A stretch of 64,000 nucleotides of DNA from Betaproteobacteria bacterium SCN1 (GTDB lineage: Bacteria > Pseudomonadota > Gammaproteobacteria > Burkholderiales > Thiobacillaceae). A model generated the notes under the pieces. That model was not told the DNA's origin, did no database searches, and saw only the letters and a program-made list of their open reading frames with translations. Both the position numbers and the translations under genes were made by a program. This document shows, piece by piece, positions 55,201-63,540 of this stretch (position 1 is its first letter; the number at the start of each line of letters is the position of its first letter). The DNA lies in assembly GCA_008923315.1 (NCBI GenBank), contig WBSF01000001.1, forward strand, positions 124,001 to 188,000, given 5' to 3'.

Positions 55201-57825
55201 CTACCCGAACGGCCCGCCTACGAGCCTGGCCAGACCGCGGAGCTGCAGGTGAAACTGCCGTACCGCGAGGCCACCGCGCTGGTCACGGTGGAACGCGAAG
55301 GTGTGCTCGACAGTTTCGTCGTGCCGCTGTCGGCCGCCCGTGCCACCGTGAAATTGCCGGTCAAGGCGCACTATGCGCCCAATGTCACGGTGTCGGTGCT
55401 GGCGGTGCGCGGCCGCGTCGGCGAGCCTGCGCCGACCGCGCTGGTCGATCTGGGCAAACCGGCCTACAAGCTGGGGGCGGCGAACCTGCGCGTGGGCACG
55501 CGGGCACATGCGCTGACCGTCGAGGTGAAGACGCCCGGGGCCGTCTACAAAGTGCGCGATACGGTGCCGGTTTCGATCCGGGTCGCGCGGGCGGACGGCG
55601 GCAAACTGCCGGCCGGCGCCGAGGTTGCCGTCGCGGCGGTGGACGAGGCGCTGCTCGAACTCGCGCCCAACCCGAGCTGGAAACTGCTGGACGCGATGAT
55701 GGCGTCCCGCCCGTGGGAGGTCGACACCGCCACTGCGCAGATGCAGGTCGTGGGCAAACGGCATTTCGGCCGCAAGAGCCTGCCGCCCGGCGGCGGCGGC
55801 GGCAAGTTGCCGACGCGCGAGCTGTTCGATACGCGCGTGCTGTGGCAGGCGCGCGTCAAGCTCGACGGCAACGGCCGCGCGCAGCTCAAGGTGCCGCTGA
55901 ACGACAGCCTCACAAGCTTCCGCATCGTCGCGGTCGCCAATGCGGGCGTCGGCTACTTCGGCGACGGTGCGGTGACGGTGCGGACGCATCAGGACCTGAT
56001 GCTGCTATCCGGACTGCCGCCGGTGGTGCGTGCGGACGATGCCTTCCCGGCCGAATTCACGGTGCGCAACGGCAGCGACAAGGCGCTGACGGCCACGCTT
56101 GCACCGACCCTGAAAGCGCAGGGCACCACGCTGGCGACTGCGCCGCAGACCGTCACGCTCGCGCCCGGCGAAGCCCGCGCGCTCGTCTGGCCGGTCGCCG
56201 TGCCGGCGCAGGCGGGCGAGCTCGTCTGGCACGTCGAGGCGGCGGCCGGCACCGCGCGCGACGCGCTCGAGGTCAGGCAGACCGTACTGCCGGCCGTACC
56301 TGTGCGCGCGGTGCAGGCGACGCTGTTCCAGCTCGACGGCAACCACACGCTGCCGGTTGTGCGGCCGGCCGGGGCATTACCCGGCCTGGGCGGCATCACC
56401 GTCGCCGCTTCGTCGCGGCTGGCCGGCGATCTTTCGGCCATGCGCGACTACATGCGCACCTATCCCTACACCTGTACGGAACAGCGCATCTCGCGCGCGC
56501 TCGCGCTCGGCGACGCGGCGCTGTGGGCCGAGGCGACCGGCCGGCTGTCCGCCTCCCTCGACGGCAACGGCCTCGCGCGCTACTTCCCGAACGAGGGCCT
56601 GCCCGGCGACAGCGCGCTGACGGCCTATATCCTGAGCAGCGCACACGCCGCACGCCGGGCATTGCCGGACGACGCGCGCAGCGCCATGCTCGAAGGCCTG
56701 AAGGCCTACGTCGCCGGTCGCGTGCGCGACCAGGGCATAGGCTTCGCCGACCGCACCGTGCGGCGGCTGGGCGCCATCGCGGCGCTCGCGCGCTACGGCG
56801 AGGCCACGCCGGACATGCTCGACGCCGTCGTCGCCGCGCCCGGCCAGTGGCCGAGCTCCGCGCTGCTCGACTACATCGGGATCCTGCAGCGGCTGGCCAG
56901 CGTGCCCGACCGCGAGGCAAAGCTGAAAACCGCTCTCGACAGCCTGCGCGTGCGCATGGACCTGCGCGGCACCACGCTCAACTGGACGACGGATGCGCGC
57001 GACCGTCTGTGGTGGCTGATGGTTTCGCCCGATCTGAATGCCGCGCGCGCGCTGGAAACGCTGATCGACGAGCCCGCGCTGCAGGCCGAACTGCCGCGTC
57101 TGGCGCGCGGTCTGATGGCGCGCCAGAAACAGGGCCGCTGGGACCTCACCACGGCCAATGCGTGGGCGCGCATCGCGCTCGACCGCTTCGGCGAGCGCTT
57201 CGAGCCCGGCGCCGTGAGCGGCCAGACCCGGGTGGCGCTCGAAAGCGAAACGCGCACGATCGCGTGGCCGCAGCCCGCGCCGGTTGTGTTGCCGTGGCCT
57301 GCCGCGCCGGCCGGCCTGCATGTGAGCCAGCAGGGCACAGGCAAACCCTGGATCACCGTGACCAGTCGCGCCGCATTGCCGCTCAAGGCGCCGCTGGCTT
57401 CGGGCTATACCGTGCGGCAGACCGTCGCGCCGGTGGCGCAGGCGGTACCGGGCAGATGGTCGCGCGGCGATATCGCGCGCGTCACCGTCACGGTCGACGC
57501 ACAGGCCGACATGAGCTGGGTCGTCGTCGACGCGCCGGTCCCGGCCGGCGCGACGCTGCTGGGCAGCGGGCTCGGCGGAGAATCGGCGCTGGCCGCACGC
57601 GAAGCCGGCGGTGCAGGGCGCGCGTGGCTGGCCTACGAGGAGCGGCCGTTCGATCGCTACCGCGCCTACTACGCCTGGGTGCCCAAGGGGCGCTTCACGG
57701 TCGACTACGTGGTGCGGCTCAACACGCCGGGCACGTTCCGCCTGCCGCCGACGCGCGTCGAGGCGATGTACCAGCCCGAGCAGTTTGGCGAGCTGCCGAA
57801 TGCTGACTGGGTCGTGATGCCGTGA
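52216..57825 (+). CDS. Bacterial alpha-2-macroglobulin (YfhM-like)
   Basis: A 1869-residue periplasmic protease trap. The start is the ATG giving MRTWLTGILLG, with AGGGAGAGG upstream; the N-terminus is a plain signal peptide (ending AAGAAS) with no lipobox cysteine, unlike E. coli YfhM. MG domains fill the first two thirds. A bait region with GGGGG lies near residues 1190-1200. The thioester motif CTEQ is present at Cys1420-Gln1423, so it should be able to trap proteases covalently. It overlaps pbpC by GTGA, the usual partner. Confidence 0.93.
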   Translation: MRTWLTGILLGWAFAAGAASVTAFSPEGTAKGVRQASARFDAPMTALGDPRQADPFVVDCSVPGSGKWLDERTWVYDFERDLPGATRCVFVLREGLKDAAGQALAPRTFHFDTGGPQVLAVRPWEGGAVDERQIFLLAFDARVKPGTLAERAACRVRGLADRIEVEVLQGTQREAALAPFKDRHDPLFRRRFAPSAETTEALRCKRPLPNDAEVSLLIEPGVEAGNGLASTEAHTFDFRVRPAFRLRAVCDKVNARADCNPLSDIRVALGGSIRRDAAATVRLSGAGRSWQPVFDGDGPWVDGWRFKGPFPEKAALTLTVPAGLADADGRALVNASQLPLALRTDAYPPLAKFAGHFGVIEAANPVLPVTLRNLETDAADRALALPARMASVREGGDAMVIGWLRHLQSVRYGRTVPNPDPKKAPQRQPANTFPVLENVKPLAEFAVPKPGGGKAFEVVGIPLPGPGFYVVEAGSPRLGAAYLDGKGAFYVHTAALVTNLVAHTKIGRESSLVWVTALDSGLPVAKAGVSVSDCTGKPVWQGATDAQGRAAIGRALGEAPHCRNWPGGWFVSARVGADRTFTLSSWNDGIEPWRFNLPPADVWTPDIAHSVLDRSLLRAGDTLAMKHFLRTRTGSGFAVPSSSALPTAVTFIHAGSGQRTSLPVKFDARGTAETQWAIPREARLGAYDIVLERGKRSWNAGHFNVSAFRLPTMRAQIGLPDTQLVRARSAAVDVGVQYLAGGGASGLPVKLRSLVEPLYYTHPDFPGAAFGNGGVKTGIVRDETVYGNFDAFEEGADPLPEAVAEPARTWKATLDRAGAARIVVDGLAPRDTLAALRLELDYADASGATQTASQRITLWPGARVPGIAIPDWNASGPLRYDMAVIDAGGRAVPGARVESDIFLERTYSHRKRLVGGFYAYENVRELTRVAAGCAGATDARGRFACSLVPPARGSLVVRVKTVDPAGNAVYAHRDVWVPGSDEAWFAGSDSDRMDVLPERPAYEPGQTAELQVKLPYREATALVTVEREGVLDSFVVPLSAARATVKLPVKAHYAPNVTVSVLAVRGRVGEPAPTALVDLGKPAYKLGAANLRVGTRAHALTVEVKTPGAVYKVRDTVPVSIRVARADGGKLPAGAEVAVAAVDEALLELAPNPSWKLLDAMMASRPWEVDTATAQMQVVGKRHFGRKSLPPGGGGGKLPTRELFDTRVLWQARVKLDGNGRAQLKVPLNDSLTSFRIVAVANAGVGYFGDGAVTVRTHQDLMLLSGLPPVVRADDAFPAEFTVRNGSDKALTATLAPTLKAQGTTLATAPQTVTLAPGEARALVWPVAVPAQAGELVWHVEAAAGTARDALEVRQTVLPAVPVRAVQATLFQLDGNHTLPVVRPAGALPGLGGITVAASSRLAGDLSAMRDYMRTYPYTCTEQRISRALALGDAALWAEATGRLSASLDGNGLARYFPNEGLPGDSALTAYILSSAHAARRALPDDARSAMLEGLKAYVAGRVRDQGIGFADRTVRRLGAIAALARYGEATPDMLDAVVAAPGQWPSSALLDYIGILQRLASVPDREAKLKTALDSLRVRMDLRGTTLNWTTDARDRLWWLMVSPDLNAARALETLIDEPALQAELPRLARGLMARQKQGRWDLTTANAWARIALDRFGERFEPGAVSGQTRVALESETRTIAWPQPAPVVLPWPAAPAGLHVSQQGTGKPWITVTSRAALPLKAPLASGYTVRQTVAPVAQAVPGRWSRGDIARVTVTVDAQADMSWVVVDAPVPAGATLLGSGLGGESALAAREAGGAGRAWLAYEERPFDRYRAYYAWVPKGRFTVDYVVRLNTPGTFRLPPTRVEAMYQPEQFGELPNADWVVMP

Positions 57826-59888
57826 AGCCGCTCGTCTGGGCCGCCGTCGCCAGCCTGGCGCTGACGGCCTGTGGCGACGCGCCGGATTTCGAAGCGATCC
57901 AGCGCGCGCATCCGCCGTCGTCCGCCTGGCTGCTGGACCGGACCGGCCTACCGCTGCAGGAAGTGCGCGTCGAATTCCGCTACCGGCAGGCAGCCTGGCA
58001 GCCGCTGGACGCGATTGCCCCCGCGCTGCGTGCCGAAGTGGTGAAACACGAGGACCGGCGTTTCGAGACGCACGGCGGCGTCGACCTGCGCGCGCTGCTG
58101 CACGCCGCGTGGCAGAACCTCCGGGGCGAACGGCGGCGCGGCGCGAGCACGCTGACGATGCAGCTCGCGGGTTTTCTCGATCCCGCCCTCGCCTCGGGCG
58201 CGCACAAGACGGTGTGGGACAAGTTCCGCCAGATGCGGGCCGCCCGGGATCTGGAGCGGCGCCTGAGCAAGGCGCAGATCCTGGAGGCCTACCTCAATCT
58301 CGCGCCGTTTCGCGGCGAGCTGCGCGGCGTGCCGGCCGCGGCCCCTGCGCTTTTCGGCAAGCGCGCGGATGCGCTGTCGAATGACGAGGCCGTGCTGCTG
58401 GCGGCGCTGCTGCCCGCGCCGCAGGCGGATGCGGCGCGGGTCGCCGCGCGCGCCTGCCGCTATGCGGCGGCCGACGCCACGCGCTGCACGCGACTGCGGC
58501 GTCTGGCGGAAGCCGCCTTCGCCGGCACTCATGCACAGACCGGCGTGGCCGACGACGCGCCGCATCTGGCCGCACAGTTCGGGCTGAAACCGGGTGCGGT
58601 CGTGCGCACCACGCTCGACGCGGCCCTGCAGCGTGACGTGCAGCGGGTGCTGGATGCGCAGCTCGCGCACCTGCAGGACGGGGATGTGGAAGACGGTGCC
58701 GTCCTGGTGCTCGACAACGCCAGCGGTGCGGTGCGGGCCTATGTCGGCAGCCGGCGCGCGTCGCGGCAGCGTTTCGTCGACGGCGTACGCGCGCCGCGTC
58801 AGGCCGGCTCCACGCTCAAGCCCTTTCTGTACGCGCTCGCACTGGAACAGCGCATCCTGACCGCCGCTTCGATACTGGACGACAGTCCGGTCGCATTGGC
58901 TACGCCCTCGGGACAATATGTGCCGCAGAACTACGACCGGCATTTCCGGGGGCGGGTGAACGTGCGCACGGCACTGGCCGGCAGCCTCAACGTGCCGGCG
59001 GTGCGCACGCTGCTGCTGGCGGGCCTGGAACCGTTCCACGCGCGTCTGGTGCGGCTCGGCCTGCCGCTCGCGCACGAAGCCGATTACTACGGGTTTGCGC
59101 TTGCGCTCGGTTCGCCTGAAGTCGATCTCTGGTCGTTGACGAATGCCTACCGTACGCTGGCCAACGGCGGGGTGGCCGGTGCGGCGCATCTCGCGCCGGC
59201 GCCTGCGGGGCCGGGCACGCAAGTGATCGACCCGGCCGCCGTTTTCGTCGTGGCCGACATCCTGGCCGACCGCGCCGCGCGCAGCATCACTTTCGGTCTG
59301 GAGAACCCGCTGGCCACGCCGTTCTGGAGCGCCGTGAAAACGGGAACCAGCAAGGACATGCGCGATAACTGGTGCGTCGGGTTTTCGCGGCACTACACCG
59401 TCGGCGTGTGGGTGGGCAATTTCGACGGCCGGCCGATGCGCGGTGTGTCGGGCGTGACCGGCGCCGCGCCGGTGTGGCTGGAGACGATGCAGTTGCTGGG
59501 GCGGAACGAGCGGGCCGGCACCCCCGCCCCGCCTTCCGGGCTCGAACGCCGGGCGGGCGAGTGGTTCCTCGCGGGCAGTGCGCCTGCGCGCGGCGGTACG
59601 GTTGTGCCGCCGCCGCGCATTACCTATCCGGGCGACGGCGCGATCCTGGCGCTCGATCCGGACATTCCGCCGGCGATGCAGCGGGTGTTCCTGGCTGCGG
59701 CCGGCGGCGCGGATGCGGTGTTTGTGCTGAATGGCGTGCGTCTGGGATCGGCGCGGGGGGAGCAGGTCTGGACGCCTACGCCGGGACGTCACGAACTGCA
59801 GCTGGTGAATCCCCGCGACGGCCGGGTGCTCGACCGTGCGGCGTTCCAGGTTCGGGGGGCGCTGCTGCCACCCCGCACGGACGGCTAA
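57822..59888 (+). CDS. pbpC: Penicillin-binding protein 1C (bifunctional transglycosylase/transpeptidase)
   Basis: 688 residues from a GTG overlapping the A2M stop. The GT51 domain has EDRRFETHGGVD and RGASTLTMQLAG (about 75-115). The transpeptidase domain has Ser330 in STLK, the SLN motif and the KTGTSKD motif. A C-terminal domain (about 600-680) is that of PBP1C. The N-terminus reads ...SLALTAC with the lipobox LTAC (Cys17), which would make this a lipoprotein instead of the usual membrane-anchored form. It probably repairs peptidoglycan after A2M-trapped attack. Confidence 0.94.
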   Translation: MKPLVWAAVASLALTACGDAPDFEAIQRAHPPSSAWLLDRTGLPLQEVRVEFRYRQAAWQPLDAIAPALRAEVVKHEDRRFETHGGVDLRALLHAAWQNLRGERRRGASTLTMQLAGFLDPALASGAHKTVWDKFRQMRAARDLERRLSKAQILEAYLNLAPFRGELRGVPAAAPALFGKRADALSNDEAVLLAALLPAPQADAARVAARACRYAAADATRCTRLRRLAEAAFAGTHAQTGVADDAPHLAAQFGLKPGAVVRTTLDAALQRDVQRVLDAQLAHLQDGDVEDGAVLVLDNASGAVRAYVGSRRASRQRFVDGVRAPRQAGSTLKPFLYALALEQRILTAASILDDSPVALATPSGQYVPQNYDRHFRGRVNVRTALAGSLNVPAVRTLLLAGLEPFHARLVRLGLPLAHEADYYGFALALGSPEVDLWSLTNAYRTLANGGVAGAAHLAPAPAGPGTQVIDPAAVFVVADILADRAARSITFGLENPLATPFWSAVKTGTSKDMRDNWCVGFSRHYTVGVWVGNFDGRPMRGVSGVTGAAPVWLETMQLLGRNERAGTPAPPSGLERRAGEWFLAGSAPARGGTVVPPPRITYPGDGAILALDPDIPPAMQRVFLAAAGGADAVFVLNGVRLGSARGEQVWTPTPGRHELQLVNPRDGRVLDRAAFQVRGALLPPRTDG

Positions 59889-59904
59889 ATGCCTTGCCCG
59901 GCGT

Positions 59905-60264
59905 TCAGTCGCGCCCGCGGCGGTTGCGCCGGTCGTCGCGCCGGTCATCCCGGCGATCATAGCGGCGGTCGTGGCGGTGATCCCAGCCGTGATGCCGGTC
60001 GTAGCGCGGGTAGGGGGCGTAATAGACCGGCCGCGGCGGCAGCACGATCACCGGGCCGGGCCGATAGGGCGTATAGGTCCAGTAGCGCGACCCGCCCGAT
60101 TCGTACAGCACCCGGAAACCGTCGGCGTGGCGGGTGCCGAAGGAGATGACGAAATTCGGTTCGACCGTGATGACGCGGCCGTGCCGGTAACCGTAGCCGT
60201 CGTGTGCGGCGGCGAGGCCGGAGGCGGCCAGCAGTGTGGCGCCGATCAGGATGTGCTTCAACAT
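59905..60264 (-). CDS. Small exported protein with Arg/Asp/His-rich tail
   Basis: 119 residues: a signal peptide (MLKHILIGATLLAASGLAAA), a central strand-rich part (GRVITVEPNFVISFG...SRYWTYTPYRPG) and a low-complexity tail of DRR, RHD and DRRDDRR repeats from about residue 90. I do not recognise a family. Third of three adjacent exported genes on this strand, likely cotranscribed with the gene at 60287 (22-base gap with a GGAGAT ribosome binding site). Confidence 0.8.
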   Translation of the reverse strand: MLKHILIGATLLAASGLAAAHDGYGYRHGRVITVEPNFVISFGTRHADGFRVLYESGGSRYWTYTPYRPGPVIVLPPRPVYYAPYPRYDRHHGWDHRHDRRYDRRDDRRDDRRNRRGRD

Positions 60265-60286
60265 GGCAATCTCCTTTCGAGTCCGT

Positions 60287-60862
60287 TCAGTCGTTCCAGT
60301 CGTTGCGGCTGCTGTTCCAGCCACCGCGCGGGCCATCGACGACGTTGAAGTTCACGTTGAGCGTGACGAATTTGCCCGGATCGTAGGGCAGGCGCGTGGT
60401 GTACTCGCGGCCCTCGAAGCGGTAGCGAACGTCGTAGCCGCTGAGCACCTGACGGTAGTTGTCGCGGACCTGGCAGCGTTCGACCTGCCGCGGACGCGAT
60501 ACGTAGCCGGCGTCGCGGTCGTTCCAGCGGTCGCCGACCACGGCGCCGGTGGCGGCGCCGACCGCCGCGGCTGCAACCCTGCCGTCGCCCTTGCCCACGG
60601 TGGCGCCGAGCAGGCCGCCGGCGATGGCGCCGATGATCGAGCCGCCTGTGTTGTTGCCGCTGCGGACGGCGGTGCGGTCGTAGCCGACGGTCTCGGTCCA
60701 GCATTCACGGCTGGGTTCGTTGACAGTGTCGTATACCGGCGTACTGGACAGCACACGGGCCTGCGTGGTGAAACCATCGGCGTCTCCGCGGCCTGCGTGG
60801 GCCACACCGCTGGCGGCCAGCAGGGCGGCGATCAGGGTGGTGTTCAGAATGCGTGCTTTCAT
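60287..60862 (-). CDS. Exported glycine-zipper 2TM protein
   Basis: 191 residues. The signal peptide ends at SGVAHA. The middle holds a glycine zipper (GGSIIGAIAGGLLGATVGKGDGRVAAAAVGAATGAVVG, about 75-110) typical of the 2TM/Rick_17kDa outer-membrane family, followed by a globular part with RCQVRDNYRQVLSGYDVRYRFEGREYTTRLPYDPG. Family members are outer-membrane-associated and often stress-induced. It is flanked by two other exported genes on the same strand. Confidence 0.88.
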   Translation of the reverse strand: MKARILNTTLIAALLAASGVAHAGRGDADGFTTQARVLSSTPVYDTVNEPSRECWTETVGYDRTAVRSGNNTGGSIIGAIAGGLLGATVGKGDGRVAAAAVGAATGAVVGDRWNDRDAGYVSRPRQVERCQVRDNYRQVLSGYDVRYRFEGREYTTRLPYDPGKFVTLNVNFNVVDGPRGGWNSSRNDWND

Positions 60863-60890
60863 GGCGACTCTCCTCGTTGCGATGACCGGA

Positions 60891-61172
60891 TCAGCGGCGA
60901 CCGCGGTTGCGATCGTGTTCTGCGGGACGTTGCTCCTGGCGGCGTTCGTAGCCGTAGCCGTAGCCCTGGGCATCGTCGCGTTCGGCGTCCCGGCGCGGCG
61001 CGCGGCGTTCGTCCCGGGGGACGTCGCGCCGCGCATCGCGCGGTTCTTCACGGTCGCGTTTCGCCACGACGATCCAGCCTTCGGGAAGGTTCGGCTGGGC
61101 GTGAACCGGGGTGGCGAGCGCCAGTCCCAGAGCAGCAGCCAGTCCGATAAGCCCGAAATGCCGTGTGTTCAT
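60891..61172 (-). CDS. Small exported Arg/Asp-rich protein
   Basis: 93 residues: a signal peptide (MNTRHFGLIGLAAALGLALATPVHA) and a mature part that is almost entirely Arg/Asp/Glu low complexity with a Gly-Tyr run (GYGYGYERRQEQ). No family recognised. First of the three exported genes and closest to the OmpR-type box at 61266-61280, 94 bases upstream. Coding is supported by a clean signal peptide and position, but the low-complexity tail weakens the inference. Confidence 0.65.
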   Translation of the reverse strand: MNTRHFGLIGLAAALGLALATPVHAQPNLPEGWIVVAKRDREEPRDARRDVPRDERRAPRRDAERDDAQGYGYGYERRQEQRPAEHDRNRGRR

Positions 61173-61265
61173 CGTGTCTCCGTTTCCGTGGGCGCCGATT
61201 GCGCTTCCACGCTTCGCAGTGTGGTCGAGGAAAGTAAGCGGCGTGTTTCATGCCGCAGCCGTTTT

Positions 61266-61280
61266 GTAACCGTGTGTAAC
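61266..61280. promoter_or_regulatory. OmpR/CpxR-type direct repeat GTAAC-N5-GTAAC
   Basis: GTAAC at 61266-61270 and 61276-61280, separated by exactly 5 bases, so the half sites repeat every 10 bp. This is the geometry of boxes bound by OmpR/PhoB-type regulators (compare the CpxR box GTAAA-N5-GTAAA). It lies in the 216-base gap between the exported protein gene (-) and the response regulator gene (+). Confidence 0.5.
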
Positions 61281-61388
61281 AGTCCGGCAGCCGGTCGATC
61301 GGCGCACCGGGAGCCGCATTGCGGCTCCATGGAGTTTATCAGCGGCCCGCCGGGGACGCCCCGCGGTTCGCGCTGTTATATTTGCCGC

Positions 61389-62105
61389 ATGGACAAGGCA
61401 CTGATCTACGTCGTCGACGACGACGCCGGCATCCGCGAACTGGTCGCCGAATACCTGCAGGGACAGGGCTATGCGGTGGAAACGGCGGCAGACGGCAAGG
61501 CGCTCGATGCGCTTCTGGCGCGCGGCATGCCGGCGCTGCTCGTGCTCGACTGGATGATGCCCGGCGAGGACGGCCTGTCCATTGCCCGCCGGTTGCGCGC
61601 GCAACCGGGATTTCCGCCCATCGTGATGCTGTCGGCCAAAGGCGAGGACATCGACCGCATCATCGGCCTTGAAGTCGGTGCCGACGATTACCTCCCCAAG
61701 CCTTTCAATCCCCGCGAGCTGCTGGCGCGCATTCGTGCCGTGATGCGGCGGCAGGCGCCGGCCGAGGCTGCCGAAACTGCCGCACCGCCCGCCCGTCAGG
61801 CCCGGTTCGGCCCCTATGTACTGAATCTGGATGCACGCACGCTGGCCCGCGACAGCGAAGAAATCGCACTGACCGGCGGCGAATACGAACTGCTGGAAAT
61901 TTTCGTCACGCACGCCAACCGGGCCTTGTCGCGCGACTGGCTGATGGACCAGCTGCGCGGTTTCGAGCGCGACCCGTTCGATCGCAGCATCGATGTCCGC
62001 GTCAATCGCCTGCGCAAGAAAATCGAGGACGATCCGGCCAACCCGGCCTATATCCGCACCCAGCGCGGGCAGGGCTATCTGTTCGTGCCGCAGGGCAAGG
62101 GGTGA
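61389..62105 (+). CDS. OmpR-like response regulator
   Basis: 238 residues: a receiver domain with the acidic pocket D10-D12 and phospho-acceptor Asp54 (LVLDWMMPGEDGLS), then the OmpR/PhoB winged helix. The linker region AKGEDIDRIIGLEVGADDYLPKPFNPRELLARIRAVMRRQ is very close to OmpR itself. The ATG at 61389 has no ribosome binding site, and TATATT lies 7 bases upstream; an in-frame ATG at 61329 preceded by an 8-bp hairpin (61310-61328) is the alternative. It overlaps the kinase gene by GTGA. Confidence 0.93.
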   Translation: MDKALIYVVDDDAGIRELVAEYLQGQGYAVETAADGKALDALLARGMPALLVLDWMMPGEDGLSIARRLRAQPGFPPIVMLSAKGEDIDRIIGLEVGADDYLPKPFNPRELLARIRAVMRRQAPAEAAETAAPPARQARFGPYVLNLDARTLARDSEEIALTGGEYELLEIFVTHANRALSRDWLMDQLRGFERDPFDRSIDVRVNRLRKKIEDDPANPAYIRTQRGQGYLFVPQGKG

Positions 62106-63388
62106 GGCCGTTCGCGGGGTCGCTGTTCGCGCGTACCGCGCTGACGCTCGCGGCGGCATTCGTCGTCTTCCAGGCGGCGGCGACCTGGGTGGTGTATCGC
62201 ACCGTGGTGATGCCGGTGGCGGCGCGTTCGGCCGACGACCTCGCCGGGCTCATCGTCCTGTCCGCACAGACCTGGGTCGAGCTGCCGCCGCAGACCCGCC
62301 CGGCTTTCGAGAGCGAGCTGGCCCGCCGGCACGGCCTGCGGCTGACGTCTGCGGATGTGGGTGCAGACATCGACGCGCCCGCATTCGCATTCCGCACGGA
62401 GATCGAGGCCGCGCTGTCGCGCCGTGCCGGCGAGCCGGTGTCGTTGCGTGGCGTTCCCGGTACTGCCGCCGCCTGGCTGACGGTACCGGTGGGCGGACGC
62501 GAATTATGGGTGGGCTTTTTCCCCGACCGGTACGCCGTCAAACGCCCGCTCGCCGCCATTGCCGTTGTCGCGCTGGGCGCGCTGCTCACGCTGTTGACCG
62601 CGCTGCTTCTGGTGCGCCGCATCACCGTGCCGCTGGCGCGCGCCGCGCGCGCGGCCACCCAGGTCGGCGCCGGCCTGCTGCCCGAGCCGCTGCCGGAAAC
62701 CGGCCCGGCGGAACTGGCCGAACTGGCGCGCCGTTTCAACCGGATGGCTGCCGAGGTGCGCGATCTGCTCGACAACCGGACTACCCTGCTGGCCGGCATT
62801 TCGCACGATTTGCGTACGCCGATGACGCGCATGCAGCTCCATCTGGAAATGCTGCGCGACACGCCGGATCCGAAGCGCATCGACCGGGCCGTGACCGATC
62901 TGGAAGACATGAACCGGCTGATCGCGGGCTATCTCGAACTGGCCCGCACCACGCAGCCCGAGACGCGCGTTGCGGTCGATCTCGATGCGTTGCTGGGCGA
63001 GCTGGCCGCCGAGGCGGGCGTATCCCTGGTGGCGTCCGGGCCGTGCAGGGTGGAGGTGGGCCCGCTGGCGCTTCGGCAGATCGTCGCGAATCTGCTCCAG
63101 AACGCGCAGCGCTATGGTGGCGGTACGCCGGTCGAGCTGGCGTTCGAATGTGCGCCGGCCGAGGTCGGCATCCATGTGCGCGACGGCGGTCCGGGGATTC
63201 CGGATGCGCAGCTCGACAAGGTATTCAGGCCGTTTTACCGCCTGGAGGATTCGCGTTCGCAGACGACGGGCGGGACCGGGCTGGGATTGGCGATCGTGCG
63301 CCAATTGGCGGAGGCGAACGGCTGGAAGGTGACGTTGCGCAATCGCCCGCAGGGCGGGCTCGAAGCGGTGCTGAAGATTCGCCGCTAG
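62102..63388 (+). CDS. EnvZ-like sensor histidine kinase
   Basis: 428 residues from a GTG. Membrane helices lie at about 12-35 and 148-171 around a periplasmic domain of about 115 residues. A HAMP domain, the phospho-acceptor His235 in AGISHDLRTPMTRM (the EnvZ-type H box), the N box NLLQNAQRYGGG, and the G boxes DGGPGIPD and GGTGLGLAIV follow. The stop codon lies within a CTAG shared with the convergent microprotein gene. The periplasmic signal is unknown. Confidence 0.93.
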   Translation: MRPFAGSLFARTALTLAAAFVVFQAAATWVVYRTVVMPVAARSADDLAGLIVLSAQTWVELPPQTRPAFESELARRHGLRLTSADVGADIDAPAFAFRTEIEAALSRRAGEPVSLRGVPGTAAAWLTVPVGGRELWVGFFPDRYAVKRPLAAIAVVALGALLTLLTALLLVRRITVPLARAARAATQVGAGLLPEPLPETGPAELAELARRFNRMAAEVRDLLDNRTTLLAGISHDLRTPMTRMQLHLEMLRDTPDPKRIDRAVTDLEDMNRLIAGYLELARTTQPETRVAVDLDALLGELAAEAGVSLVASGPCRVEVGPLALRQIVANLLQNAQRYGGGTPVELAFECAPAEVGIHVRDGGPGIPDAQLDKVFRPFYRLEDSRSQTTGGTGLGLAIVRQLAEANGWKVTLRNRPQGGLEAVLKIRR

Positions 63389-63540
63389 GCGGCTGACGGC
63401 GCGTAGCGGCGCAATACCCGGATTTCGACGAACAGCAGCGTGAGGCTGATCATGGCCATCCGGCTGGTGCTGCCGCTGAAAAATCCGAGGGGCGAGCCGG
63501 ACAGACCGAGACTCACGCGCGTGTTGTGGTTCAACTGCAT
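63385..63540 (-). CDS. Microprotein B of a tandem paralogous pair (unknown function)
   Basis: 51 residues, MQLNHNTRVS...YAPSAA. Its ATG overlaps the stop of microprotein A as TGATG, so it is translated by coupling. It shares with A the pattern L-x-LS-x-SP followed by F-x-G-x-T-x-RM, then SLxxLFV and a late Arg, over about 40 aligned positions. A hydrophobic stretch (about 28-40) may insert in a membrane or pair as a strand. No family is recognised. Its TAG shares a CTAG with the kinase stop. Third-position GC is high, supporting coding. Confidence 0.75.
   Translation of the reverse strand: MQLNHNTRVSLGLSGSPLGFFSGSTSRMAMISLTLLFVEIRVLRRYAPSAA

Noticed and set aside
59905-60000. Tandem-repeat-like DNA in the Arg/Asp-rich tail of the exported protein
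   Set aside because: The units vary in sequence and follow codons for Arg and Asp, so this is a low-complexity protein tail rather than a DNA repeat array or CRISPR.
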